Assembly (NCBI GenBank): GCA_965206655.1
Contig: CBDBKC010000031.1
Coordinates: forward strand, 124,001-188,000
DNA from: JAPPLB01 sp965206655
GTDB lineage: Bacteria > Acidobacteriota > Terriglobia > Bryobacterales > UBA6623
Length of the DNA stretch: 64,000 nucleotides
Reading direction: 5' to 3'
The first letter of the stretch is position 1. Each line of letters begins with the position of its first letter. The translations under genes and the position numbers were made by a program. Positions 44,347 through 55,245 of the stretch are shown here, piece after piece. The notes below the pieces were generated by a model. It made no database searches, was not told the origin of the DNA, and was given only the letters and a program-made list of their open reading frames with translations.

Positions 44347-44352
44347 TAGAAT
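44347..44352 (+). promoter_or_regulatory. -10 box of the SPOR gene, probably leaderless
   Basis: TAGAAT ends 10 nt before the ATG at 44363. The intervening bases contain no purine-rich ribosome site, so transcription would begin next to the start codon. Confidence 0.35.
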
Positions 44353-44362
44353 AGTTTCTGTT

Positions 44363-44989
44363 ATGCCCTCACGGCAAGATGAAGAGTATGAACTTGTTCT
44401 CGGAAACAAGCAGTTGCTGAGCTTGTTCTTCGTGGTCGTCGCCCTGTTCGCGGTTTTCTTCACATTCGGCTACTCCGCCGGATTCACGCAAGGCCAACAG
44501 GCCCGGGTGGTAGCCATCGCTAGCAGCGGACAGCCTGATCCGGCGACCACGGAGGTGCGCATACCGGACGCTTTGCTCAAGGAGGCGCCCAAGCCCGCTG
44601 CTAACCTGGCACCGCAGCCGCGGCTGGCGGAGGCCAAGGTGGAACCACCCGAACCACAACCTGCGCCCTCGCCTCCGCCCAAGAAGCAAACTCCCGCCCC
44701 TCCGAAAGCCTCCGAAACGAAAGCGGCTGCGCCCGCTCGGGCGGCTCCTCAGGGAGATCAGATCGCCCGCGGCATCCATATCCAGGTGGCCGCGCTGCGA
44801 GTGAAGTCCGACGCGCAGTTGCTCGTGAGCAAGCTGAAGGCCAAGAAGTATCCGGTAGCGCTTTACACCCAGGGTGGCGATGGCTGGAATCGCGTCATCG
44901 TTGGACCCTTCGCCGGCGTGGACGCCGCCAAGGCGTCTCAGAAGAAGCTTCAGTCCGATGGTCTCAAGACCATCCTCCGGCAGCCTTAA
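44363..44989 (+). CDS. SPOR-domain cell-envelope protein
   Basis: A 208-residue bitopic protein. A short cytoplasmic N-terminus is followed by one helix (LLSLFFVVVALFAVFFTFGY), then a Pro/Ala/Lys-rich periplasmic linker (EPQPAPSPPPKKQTPAPPKA), and a C-terminal SPOR domain of about 75 residues (HIQVAALRVKSDAQLLVSKL ... NRVIVGPFAGVDAAKASQKK). SPOR domains bind glycan strands stripped of stem peptides, especially at the division site, so a role in septation or wall remodelling is likely, in the style of FtsN/DamX. No Shine-Dalgarno is seen before the ATG. It precedes lipA with a 65-bp gap. Confidence 0.85.
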   Translation: MPSRQDEEYELVLGNKQLLSLFFVVVALFAVFFTFGYSAGFTQGQQARVVAIASSGQPDPATTEVRIPDALLKEAPKPAANLAPQPRLAEAKVEPPEPQPAPSPPPKKQTPAPPKASETKAAAPARAAPQGDQIARGIHIQVAALRVKSDAQLLVSKLKAKKYPVALYTQGGDGWNRVIVGPFAGVDAAKASQKKLQSDGLKTILRQP

Positions 44990-45054
44990 CGGCAATCCGC
45001 GCCGGCCCTGCGACGCAAATGGCAGAATAGAGGTCTGTAAGGCCGCGACAGCCT

Positions 45055-45957
45055 GTGGATCTCATCCGAATCACTAACCCTCAAGGTCGGCCCGGGCCGC
45101 GCTTGCCGGCGTGGCTGCGCAGCGGAACGACGGATTACCACGCGTTACACGACTTGAAAGTCGAGCTGCGAAGCCGCAACCTCCACACGGTCTGCGAGTC
45201 CGCGCGCTGCCCGAACATTCACGAATGCTTCTCGCGCAAGGCCGCGACGTTCATGATCCTTGGGAACATCTGTACGCGGCGCTGCGGTTTTTGCTCCGTC
45301 CCGCAAGGGACCCCCGAAGCCCTTCACGCCGACGAGCCCCGCAATGTCGCCGAGATGGCCCAGCGCATGGGATTGAGGTACGTGGTCATTACGAGCGTCA
45401 ATCGCGACGAGTTGCCAGACGGCGGGAGCCGCCACTTCGCCCGAACTGTCACCGAGGTTCGCCGGCTACTGCCGAAAGCCCGAATCGAAGTGCTCACGCC
45501 GGACTTCCTGGGAGATACCGATGCCGTGGCGCGCGTCCTTGACGCCGGCCCCGACGTCTTCAACCACAACATGGAAACCGTCGCGCGTCTCTACCGCCGT
45601 GTGAGACCACAGGCAATCTACCAGCGCTCGCTGGATGTTCTGCGGTTCGCGAAACTTCATCGCCCTGACGTATTGACGAAGTCCGGACTCATGGTTGGAC
45701 TTGGTGAAACGCAATCGGAGGTGCGGCGACTCTTACGGGACCTCCGTGACCACGACACCGACGTCGCTACGATCGGTCAGTACCTTCAGCCAACCCGCCG
45801 CCGGCTCGCGGTCCAGGAATTCATACGCCCCGAGGTGTTCGAAACATACCGGGACTACGGCGAGTCAATCGGGTTCCGCGCCGTGTTCAGCGGGCCCCTT
45901 GTTCGCAGCTCCTACATGGCCGAGCAGGTCGGAGCAAAAGCCGGCGAAGTCGGGTGA
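45055..45957 (+). CDS. lipA: Lipoyl synthase
   Basis: A 300-residue radical-SAM enzyme that inserts two sulfurs into octanoyl groups on lipoate-dependent complexes. The auxiliary cluster motif is CESARCPNIHEC. The radical-SAM CxxxCxxC is in ICTRRCGFCSVPQG. HNMETVARLYRRVRPQAIYQRSL and GLMVGLGET are typical, and the C-terminal SSY motif (VRSSYMAEQ) is present. The start is a GTG at 45055; no strong ribosome site is visible. The stop overlaps the GTG of lnt by 4 bp, so lipA, lnt and prfB form a tightly packed run. lipB is not in the window. Confidence 0.95.
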   Translation: MDLIRITNPQGRPGPRLPAWLRSGTTDYHALHDLKVELRSRNLHTVCESARCPNIHECFSRKAATFMILGNICTRRCGFCSVPQGTPEALHADEPRNVAEMAQRMGLRYVVITSVNRDELPDGGSRHFARTVTEVRRLLPKARIEVLTPDFLGDTDAVARVLDAGPDVFNHNMETVARLYRRVRPQAIYQRSLDVLRFAKLHRPDVLTKSGLMVGLGETQSEVRRLLRDLRDHDTDVATIGQYLQPTRRRLAVQEFIRPEVFETYRDYGESIGFRAVFSGPLVRSSYMAEQVGAKAGEVG

Positions 45958-47507
45958 CGTCTGCCGCCCGAAGCGGGAAGAGTGTGGCGGTCCGTCGTCC
46001 TGAATTCACGTCGTTGGCGCTAGCTGCCCTAAGCGGATTACTACAGATCCTGATCTTCCCGCGCTTCAGCATCACGCCGCTAGCGCTGGTCGCGGTTGCC
46101 CCTCTGCTGGTCGCTAGTGCCCGCGAGGAATCCTGGCGATCGCGCTTCCTTGTCGGCTGGCTCGCGGGAGCGGTCTATTGGGGCGGGGTCTGCTACTGGA
46201 TCTACGACGTCATGCACAGCTACGCGGGACTCTCCGCCGCGGGCGCGGGCGCTATCTTCGTGGGCTTCTTTCTTACCAAGGGCCTCTATCTTGCTGTGTT
46301 CTCGGTCTTTGCCGGTCCCCTGATGAGGCAAGCCTGGGCGATCCCCGCCGTGGCCGCCACTTGGGTCTCGCTCGAGGGCCTGCATCAGTACCTCGCCTTC
46401 ACCTGGCTGCAGCTCGGAAACGCCGGCATCGACATGCCTTTGCTACTGCGGCTCGCCCCGGTTACTGGCATCTATGGACCTTCCTTCGCCCTCGCGATCC
46501 TCAACGTGGCGATCGCCGTGCTCGTCGTGAGACGCGGTTTCCGAGAACTGGCGTGGCTGTCGCCGCTCGCGCTGTTGTTCTTCCTGCCTGCGCTTCCCCG
46601 TGAATTCCCGGCCACGGAGACCGCCCGCCTTGTACAACCGAACATCCATCCCGATGAGATCCGTGAAGGTGGCTGGGACTATAGCCGACAGGCTGAGCAC
46701 CTTGCACGGATGGCCGAGCTTTCCAGCGGGGCGGTTGAGCAGATCGACCCGGCACCGCCGTCGCTCGTAATCTGGCCCGAGTACCCCGTACCCGCTTACT
46801 ATTCCGCTGATGAGGGCTTCCGCGATTACATGAGCGAACTCGCGGCGCGGGTCGGCGCGCCCGTTATCTTCAACTCCATCGAGCGAGGTGGCCCCGACGG
46901 CCGCCAACCCCTCAACAGCGCGCTGATTGTCAACGAACAAGGCGAACTGCTCTCGCACTACTCGAAGATGTTTCTTGTGCCATTCGGCGAATTCGTGCCT
47001 TGGCCGTTCTCTCTTTTCATCGACAAGATCACTCTCGAAGCAGGCAGTTTCTTCCCCGGTGCGGATGTCGTTGTCACCGAAGCCGGCGGATACCGTATCG
47101 GCACCTTCATATGCTATGAATCCGTCTTTCTGCGGGGTGTCCGCGAGTTCGTTTATCGCGGCGCCGAAGTCCTCGTCAATATCTCGAATGACAGTTGGTA
47201 CGGCCGCAGCGCCGCACGTCATCAACATTTGCTGATCGCCCGCATGAGGGCGCTCGAAAATGGCCGCTGGCTTCTTCGCGCGACCAACGATGGCATCACG
47301 TCCGTCATCGATCCCGCCGGGCGCGTGAGCGCCTCGCTGCCGTCGTTCGAGCAGAACGTGCTTAGTGCCCGCTTCGCGTACCGCGGCGAACTGACTTGGT
47401 TCACACGTTTTGGCCAGTGGTTCCTGACGTTGTGCGCGGGCGGGTCGCTTATGGGAATCTTGGTGTCGCGCCGCCGCCTGGGCTATCGTGAGAAGAGAGA
47501 AAACTGA
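45954..47507 (+). CDS. lnt: Apolipoprotein N-acyltransferase
   Basis: A 517-residue inner-membrane enzyme adding the third acyl chain to lipoproteins. Six or so N-terminal helices (residues ~15-210) precede a nitrilase-like periplasmic domain with the Glu-Lys-Cys triad: Glu in VIWPEYPVPAYY, Lys in LLSHYSKMFLVPFGEFVP, Cys in IGTFICYESVFL. VNISNDSWYGRSAARHQHLLIARMRALENGR and a final helix complete it. The GTG start overlaps the lipA stop by 4 bp and the TGA stop shares one base with the prfB ATG. It fits an organism making many outer-membrane lipoproteins. Confidence 0.94.
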   Translation: MTSAARSGKSVAVRRPEFTSLALAALSGLLQILIFPRFSITPLALVAVAPLLVASAREESWRSRFLVGWLAGAVYWGGVCYWIYDVMHSYAGLSAAGAGAIFVGFFLTKGLYLAVFSVFAGPLMRQAWAIPAVAATWVSLEGLHQYLAFTWLQLGNAGIDMPLLLRLAPVTGIYGPSFALAILNVAIAVLVVRRGFRELAWLSPLALLFFLPALPREFPATETARLVQPNIHPDEIREGGWDYSRQAEHLARMAELSSGAVEQIDPAPPSLVIWPEYPVPAYYSADEGFRDYMSELAARVGAPVIFNSIERGGPDGRQPLNSALIVNEQGELLSHYSKMFLVPFGEFVPWPFSLFIDKITLEAGSFFPGADVVVTEAGGYRIGTFICYESVFLRGVREFVYRGAEVLVNISNDSWYGRSAARHQHLLIARMRALENGRWLLRATNDGITSVIDPAGRVSASLPSFEQNVLSARFAYRGELTWFTRFGQWFLTLCAGGSLMGILVSRRRLGYREKREN

Positions 47508-48635
47508 TGACGTTAGACGAACTCGATCGCAGTTTTAGCAGCCTCCGTCCCCGCATCAAGGGTATCCGGGGGTATCTTTGACGCGGCCACCAAGAAATCC
47601 CAACTCGAAAAGATAGAGCAGCAGTTCGTCGCTCCCGATTTCTGGAACGACTCGTCGAAAAGCCGGCCGATCATGCGCGAGCGGAAACGCCTGGTCGAAG
47701 CGATCGACGCGGAAGGAGATCTCTCGCAGCGGGTCGCTGATCTCGAGGCGTTCTTCGAACTTGCCCATGAAGGCGAGAGCGTCGAAGGAGAGATCGAGTC
47801 CGAGATGAAATCTCTCCAGGAGCGCGCGGACGAGATCGAAACAGCGGCGCTGCTCTCCGGCGAGAACGATCACTGTAACGCGATTGTCGTGCTCCATTCA
47901 GGGGCGGGTGGCACCGAGTCACAAGATTGGACCGAGATGCTGCTGCGGATGTACCTCCGCTGGGCCGAACGCAAGGGCTTCAAGGCGGATCTGACGGATT
48001 CACTCCCTGGAGAGGAAGCGGGTCTCAAGTCGGCCACGTTCACGATCGCCGGCGAGAATGCCTACGGATTGATGCGTGCGGAAATCGGTGTCCACCGGCT
48101 GGTTAGGATTTCCCCTTTCGACTCGGCCGCGCGTCGTCACACTAGCTTCGCCTCCGTCTTCGTGTATCCGGAGATCGACGACCAGATCATAGTGGACATC
48201 CGTCCCGACGATCTCCGCATCGACACCTACCGCGCGGGCGGCGCGGGCGGACAGCACGTCAACATGACCGATTCCGCCGTCCGCATCACACACGGGCCCA
48301 CGGGGATCGTCGTGCAGTGCCAAAACGAGCGGTCGCAGCATAAGAATAAGGCGACCGCGTTGAAGATGCTTAAGTCGCGTCTCTACGACTTCGAGATGCA
48401 GAAGAAGCAGGTAGAGACTGACAAGCTCGAAGCGTCAAAGTCCGATATCAACTTCGGCAGCCAGATCCGCAACTATGTTCTTGCGCCTTATCGGCTCGTC
48501 AAAGACGTTCGCACGAAGCTGGAGCAAGGCAACGTTGACCGCGTCCTCGACGGGGATCTCGATCCCTTCATGCATGCGTTCCTGGTCTTCGCAAAGACGG
48601 GAAAGCTCGCGGGCGAAGACCGCGAGTTGGAATAG
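47507..48635 (+). CDS. prfB: Peptide chain release factor 2 (programmed +1 frameshift)
   Basis: RF2 recognises UGA and UAA. The first 24 codons (MTLDELDRSFSSLRPRI...) end at an in-frame TGA (47579-47581). The site GGGGGTATCTTTGAC is the same as the core of the E. coli RF2 frameshift site, with an internal Shine-Dalgarno-like G-run and CTT TGA slip. After +1 shifting the protein continues DAATKKSQLEKIEQQFVAPD and ends at 48635, giving 375 residues. The RF2-specific tripeptide SPF (VRISPFDSAARRH) and the catalytic GGQ (AGGAGGQHVNMTDSAVRIT) are present. The ATG overlaps the lnt stop by one base (TGATG). Confidence 0.96.
47568..47582 (+). promoter_or_regulatory. prfB autoregulatory +1 frameshift signal
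   Basis: G-run, TATCTT and TGAC place a ribosome-binding-like sequence a few bases before CTT TGA C. Low RF2 lets the ribosome shift by +1 instead of terminating, closing a feedback loop. Confidence 0.93.
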
Positions 48636-48674
48636 GGAGGAAATCAGAAACTTGAATGGGGAGGGAAGAAGAAG

Positions 48675-48908
48675 CTACTTCAACGCCTCGTTGATCTCGA
48701 TATCGCGTTTCAGAACGTCGGTCACGAGATCTGACAGGTCGACGCCTCTCTGCTCTGCTTTGCCGGAGAAATATTCCCACACACTTCGCTCAATCGAAAC
48801 GGGTAAGAAGACCTTAGCGCCTGCAGGGATGTGGTGGAGGCCACGAGCGCCCTTACGGAAGTCGATCTCCGCCGGCATCTCGCTATCATCGATCGGTTGA
48901 TCGTTCAT
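48675..48908 (-). CDS. BrnA-like antitoxin
   Basis: A 77-residue protein encoded right after the BrnT-like gene, with TAA and ATG sharing one base (TAATG). It has an acidic N-terminus (MNDQPIDDSEMPAEIDF) and a short beta-strand plus helix-helix region (AKVFLPVSIERSVWEYFSGKAEQRGVDLSDLVTDVLKRDIEI) like the ribbon-helix-helix DNA-binding domain of BrnA antitoxins. BrnA binds BrnT and represses the operon. The frame is intact here. The assignment rests on order, size and the RHH-like segment, since the sequence is divergent from well-known BrnA proteins. Confidence 0.65.
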   Translation of the reverse strand: MNDQPIDDSEMPAEIDFRKGARGLHHIPAGAKVFLPVSIERSVWEYFSGKAEQRGVDLSDLVTDVLKRDIEINEALK

Positions 48909-49211
48909 TAGACCTCCGCGTACTGGCGAATTTCGGTCTTGGTCGCTGCGCGCGCCGAGATGATGCGGATTTCCGCGGTAGCAGGATTAGACTCCGACCA
49001 GAGATAGGACGACAGAAATCATCACACCGCTACTCGCGCAGCCAATCGAGAACCAGCGCTCCTCGATTTCACCGTGTTCCAGATCAGCAACTGAGAGTAG
49101 CCGTGGGTCGCTAAATATGCTCGATGCAAGCTCAAAGGAAACACCGTGCTTACGGAAGTTCGAAGCTGCCTTGGCCTCGTCCCACTCGACCTGAAACTGC
49201 CGCGCATGCAA
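48908..49211 (-). pseudogene. BrnT-type ribonuclease toxin gene with a one-base frameshift
   Basis: From a TTG at 49211 the product reads QFQVEWDEAKAASNFRKHGV, then SFELASSIFSDPRLLSVADL and EERWFSIGCASSGVMISVV, the BrnT N-terminal two thirds. It then runs into a stop at 48987. One base out of phase, from about 49005, the missing C-terminus is present: YLWSESNPATAEIRIISARA followed by ATKTEIRQYAEV and a TAA that overlaps the antitoxin start. RIISAR is a BrnT hallmark. Removing one C in GTCGTCCTAT would restore a 100-residue toxin. The toxin is probably inactive while the antitoxin is kept. Sequencing error is the alternative. Confidence 0.75.
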
Positions 49212-49288
49212 GTTAAGAAGTCCTCTGTTATACGCTCTAGCGGGTTGCGGTGCCTCGCAATTGAGCGCTAACCATGAACTCTAACGAT

Positions 49289-49362
49289 TGGCTGGCCGGG
49301 GAGGATTCGAACCTCCATTCCAGGCTCCAAAGGCCCGTGTCCTACCCTTGGACGACCGGCCA
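49289..49362 (-). tRNA. tRNA-Gln (anticodon TTG)
   Basis: On the minus strand a 74-nt cloverleaf starts TGGCCGG and closes with CCGGCCA, G discriminator and encoded CCA. The anticodon loop is CTTTGGA (anticodon TTG). The T-arm is GGAGG-TTCGAAT-CCTCC. It reads towards the brnTA remnant, whose genes begin 78 bp after its 3' end. It is consistent with gatB at 24.1 kb if this organism makes Gln-tRNA by transamidation. Confidence 0.93.
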
Positions 49363-49569
49363 ACGCGTTGATTCAGAATAACACGCACCTTCGGGGCGTC
49401 CGATGAGGCTCAAACCGCGCCTAATAGCGGCCCGGACCCACCAAAATACTCGGCTAGACGGCGCGAGACCCTAGGCCGTGATTCCTGAAGGAGCATTGAA
49501 GTTCAGGCCAAACAATGGTGTAATCCTGTAGGAGTGCGTTCTTCACGCACCGAGACGAGTTCAAAGGCG

Positions 49570-52521
<2,952 letters not shown>

Positions 52522-52528
52522 GAAAGAT

Positions 52529-54019
52529 ATGAAGCAATCATCCGAATCCAGGTCCGGAGCCGGTTCTCCGAGGAACACGCGGCAACCGACCCGTCGCGAC
52601 TTCTTCTCGCGGCTCGGAGACGGGCTACATGGCGCGGCTTTGGCGTCATTGCTCGGGGCGGATCTGTTCGGTTCCAATCCAGCCACTGCCGCTTCGACCC
52701 AGCAGCGCACCGTCTTCGACCTGAGCCCTCAAAAACCTCACTTCGAGCCGACGGCCAAGGCTGTCATTCATCTCTTCATGAACGGCGGACCGAGTCAGGT
52801 GGACCTGCTGGATCCGAAGCCGGCACTTGAGAAGTACGCCGGGCAAGTCCCGGTTCGCGAGATGACGACCGACATCACTTCGCCCCAGCAGTCAGGCGGA
52901 CTGTTGCCTTCGCCGTTCAAGTTCCAGAAGTACGGTCAGTGCGGCATGGATGTTTCCGAGTTGATGCCGCACTTCACGAAGCACGTCGACGACGTCGCGC
53001 TGATCCGGTCGATGTATGGCGACCATTTCAACCATGAACCGGCGCTGTTTCTGATGCACACCGGCCGCACCGTGGCAACGCGTCCGTCGATCGGCTCGTG
53101 GGTGGCCTACGGGCTCGGCACGGAGAACCAGAATCTTCCGGCTTACGTGGTGCTCGACGATCCCAAGAGCCTTCCGGTGAACGGGATTTCAAATTGGCAG
53201 TCCGCTTGGCTTCCGCCCATCTACCAGGGCACGCGGTTTCGCACCGAGGGTCCGCCGGTACTGAACCTCGACTCGCGACCCGACTGGCCGGAGCAACTCG
53301 CCGACGCCGAGCGCCGTCTCTTGCGCAAGCTCGACGATGCCCACCGCGAAAAGCGCCCTTATCAGCCGGACCTGGATGGCCGCATTTCCAGCTACGAGCT
53401 CGCCGCCCGTATGCAACTCGAAGCCGGTGATGCTCTCGACGTCAATAAAGAGGATGCGACGACACGCGAAGCCTACGGGCTCAATGACCCTCTGACCGAG
53501 TCGTACGGAAAGCGTTGTTTGATGGCCCGGCGGCTCGTGGAACGCGGCGTACGCTTCGTGCAGCTTTATATCGAGGGTCAAATATGGGACTCGCACACCA
53601 ATCTCGAGAAGGGTCACCAGTATGCTTGCGGGAAGACGGATAAGCCTGTCGCCGCTCTTCTCACCGATCTGAAGCAACGCGGTCTGCTGGATTCCACGCT
53701 CGTAATCTGGGGCGGGGAGTTTGGACGTCTGCCGCTGTCGCAGGCCGCGGCCAACGGCGCCGCCGGCCGCGATCACGGACCACCGGGGTTCAGCGTCTGG
53801 CTGGCCGGAGGCGGCGCGAAAGGCGGAACCATCTACGGGGCGACTGATGAGTTCGGTCACGCTGCCGTCGAGAACCGCACTAGCGTCCACGATTTCCACG
53901 CTACGATTCTTCACTTGCTGGGGATGAACTTCCGTGACTTGGTCTTCGAGCGCCACGGTCTGAAGGAGCGCCTGACGGACCAGTTCCCGGCCCGCGTGGT
54001 GAATGAAATCATCACCTAG
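52529..54019 (+). CDS. DUF1501 protein (sulfatase-like fold), Tat-exported
   Basis: A 496-residue protein with a Tat signal (QPTRRDFFSRLGDGLHGAAL) and the DUF1501 pattern: AVIHLFMNGGPSQVDLLDPK, HVDDVALIRSMYGDHFNHEP, LVERGVRFVQLYI, VIWGGEFGRLPLSQ, and NRTSVHDFHATILHLLGMN. DUF1501 belongs to the alkaline phosphatase/sulfatase clan but lacks the sulfatase nucleophile motif. Its gene almost always follows a DUF1549/1553 gene, as here, which implies a joint function. The ATG at 52529 is 8 nt after the partner's stop; a TTG at 52511 is an alternative that would overlap it. Confidence 0.92.
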   Translation: MKQSSESRSGAGSPRNTRQPTRRDFFSRLGDGLHGAALASLLGADLFGSNPATAASTQQRTVFDLSPQKPHFEPTAKAVIHLFMNGGPSQVDLLDPKPALEKYAGQVPVREMTTDITSPQQSGGLLPSPFKFQKYGQCGMDVSELMPHFTKHVDDVALIRSMYGDHFNHEPALFLMHTGRTVATRPSIGSWVAYGLGTENQNLPAYVVLDDPKSLPVNGISNWQSAWLPPIYQGTRFRTEGPPVLNLDSRPDWPEQLADAERRLLRKLDDAHREKRPYQPDLDGRISSYELAARMQLEAGDALDVNKEDATTREAYGLNDPLTESYGKRCLMARRLVERGVRFVQLYIEGQIWDSHTNLEKGHQYACGKTDKPVAALLTDLKQRGLLDSTLVIWGGEFGRLPLSQAAANGAAGRDHGPPGFSVWLAGGGAKGGTIYGATDEFGHAAVENRTSVHDFHATILHLLGMNFRDLVFERHGLKERLTDQFPARVVNEIIT

Positions 54020-54031
54020 ACTCTGGATCTT

Positions 54032-54979
54032 ATGCGTATCGCGGTGATTGGAGTCGGGGCCGTCGGAGGCTACTTTGGGGGACGCTTGGCGCAGGCCGGC
54101 CACGATGTCACGTTCGTCGCCCGCGGTGCAACCCTGGACGCTCTGCGAACGGAGGGGTTACGGGTCAAAAGCATCGCCGGCGATTTCGAGATCCCGCGGC
54201 CCAACGTAGCGGCCGATCCGGCCGAAGTCGGTCCCGTGGACGTGGTCCTGCCGGCCGTGAAAGCCTGGCAGGTGAGCGAAATCGCCCCTTCGATTGCGCC
54301 GCTCATCGGGCCGGAGACGGTAGTCATCCCCCTACAGAACGGCCTGGAAGCGCCCCGCCTGCTCGGTGAGGTGCTCGGGGCGGCGGTGGTGCTGGGCGGG
54401 CTGTGCAAGATCTTCGCTTCCAAAACCGGCCCGGCAACCATCGAACACATCGGTCTGGAACCGGCAATCGAGTTCGGTGAGCTGAGCGGGAAGAAAACGG
54501 AGCGAGTCGAGCAAGTTCGGCAGGCATTCGCAACCGCCGCCGGCATGTCGACGGTTGTGCCGGATGACATTGAGGCGGCGCTGTGGCGGAAACTCATGCA
54601 TGTTGAGCCGCTGGGCGCGGTGGGCGCGGTCGCGCGCCAGCCCGCCGGCGTGTTACGAGCCGTTCCCGAAACACGGCGCATGTTGCAGTCCGCCATGGAA
54701 GAGGTGGTGGCTGTCGGGCTGAAACGGGGTGTACGGCTCGATCCGGACCTGCCTGAGAGAGCTCTCCGGCACGTGGACGCGCTGCCTGCCGGCGCGACGG
54801 CGTCGATGCATCGGGATATCGCCGCGGGCCGGCCGTCGGAATTCGAGTTCCAAGTCGGCACGGTTGTTCGCTACGGCCGGGAAGCAGCTACACCGACGCC
54901 GGTGCAGTCGGCCATCTACGCCGCGCTCCTGCCGAGTGAGCTGCTCGCCCGGGGCCAACTCGGGACGGATTCGGTATAA
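54032..54979 (+). CDS. Ketopantoate reductase family (PanE/ApbA) protein
   Basis: A 315-residue NADPH-dependent reductase-like protein. The Rossmann motif GVGAVGGYFGGRLAQAGHDV is followed by VVLPAVKAWQVSE and PLQNGLEAPRLLGEVLG, and the C-terminal helical domain includes LWRKLMHVEPLGAVGAVAR, where the catalytic Lys of the family lies. The C-terminal ATASMHRDIAAGRPSEFEFQ is the usual hinge motif for the pantoate pocket. It could make pantoate for CoA synthesis or reduce another 2-oxo acid; paralogues are common and no pan genes adjoin it. It follows DUF1501 by 12 bp. Confidence 0.88.
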   Translation: MRIAVIGVGAVGGYFGGRLAQAGHDVTFVARGATLDALRTEGLRVKSIAGDFEIPRPNVAADPAEVGPVDVVLPAVKAWQVSEIAPSIAPLIGPETVVIPLQNGLEAPRLLGEVLGAAVVLGGLCKIFASKTGPATIEHIGLEPAIEFGELSGKKTERVEQVRQAFATAAGMSTVVPDDIEAALWRKLMHVEPLGAVGAVARQPAGVLRAVPETRRMLQSAMEEVVAVGLKRGVRLDPDLPERALRHVDALPAGATASMHRDIAAGRPSEFEFQVGTVVRYGREAATPTPVQSAIYAALLPSELLARGQLGTDSV

Positions 54980-55042
54980 GCGCGAAAAGCCATTCGTTGC
55001 CGGTAGCCTAGTACATCGTTTCAGAAGCTCGCCAACGTATTC

Positions 55043-55096
55043 CTCGACGTTTCCGCGCCTGGGGGCGCGGACGCGCGGATTTTACATCCGCGCCTC
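55043..55096 (+). repeat. Copy of the TTTCCGCGCCT/GTAA-hairpin element (left copy)
   Basis: TCGACG and TTTCCGCGCCT (to 55060) are followed by GGGGGCGCGGAC and a perfect 8-bp hairpin GCGCGGAT-TTTAC-ATCCGCGC (55073-55093), then CTC. The complement reads GAGGCGCGGAT-GTAAA, aligning with the units at 8.5 kb. It is in the same orientation as the copy at 56.03 kb, 980 bp away, with one gene between them. The rest of the gap 54980-55245 shows no gene; 55150-55245 is strongly G-rich on this strand. Confidence 0.65.
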
Positions 55097-55245
55097 TTTT
55101 GCTTGGTGGGACAGTTCGGTAGATCGGTGGCGGTCAGCGGGCGGGCCCGTCACTTGCGTTCCGGGTTCGGTGGGTGCTTTGGGCACAGGTGGGGTGTACG
55201 GTGTTTTGGGGTGGGGTGGTTCGTGGTGGGGAGATGGGGTTGGGG

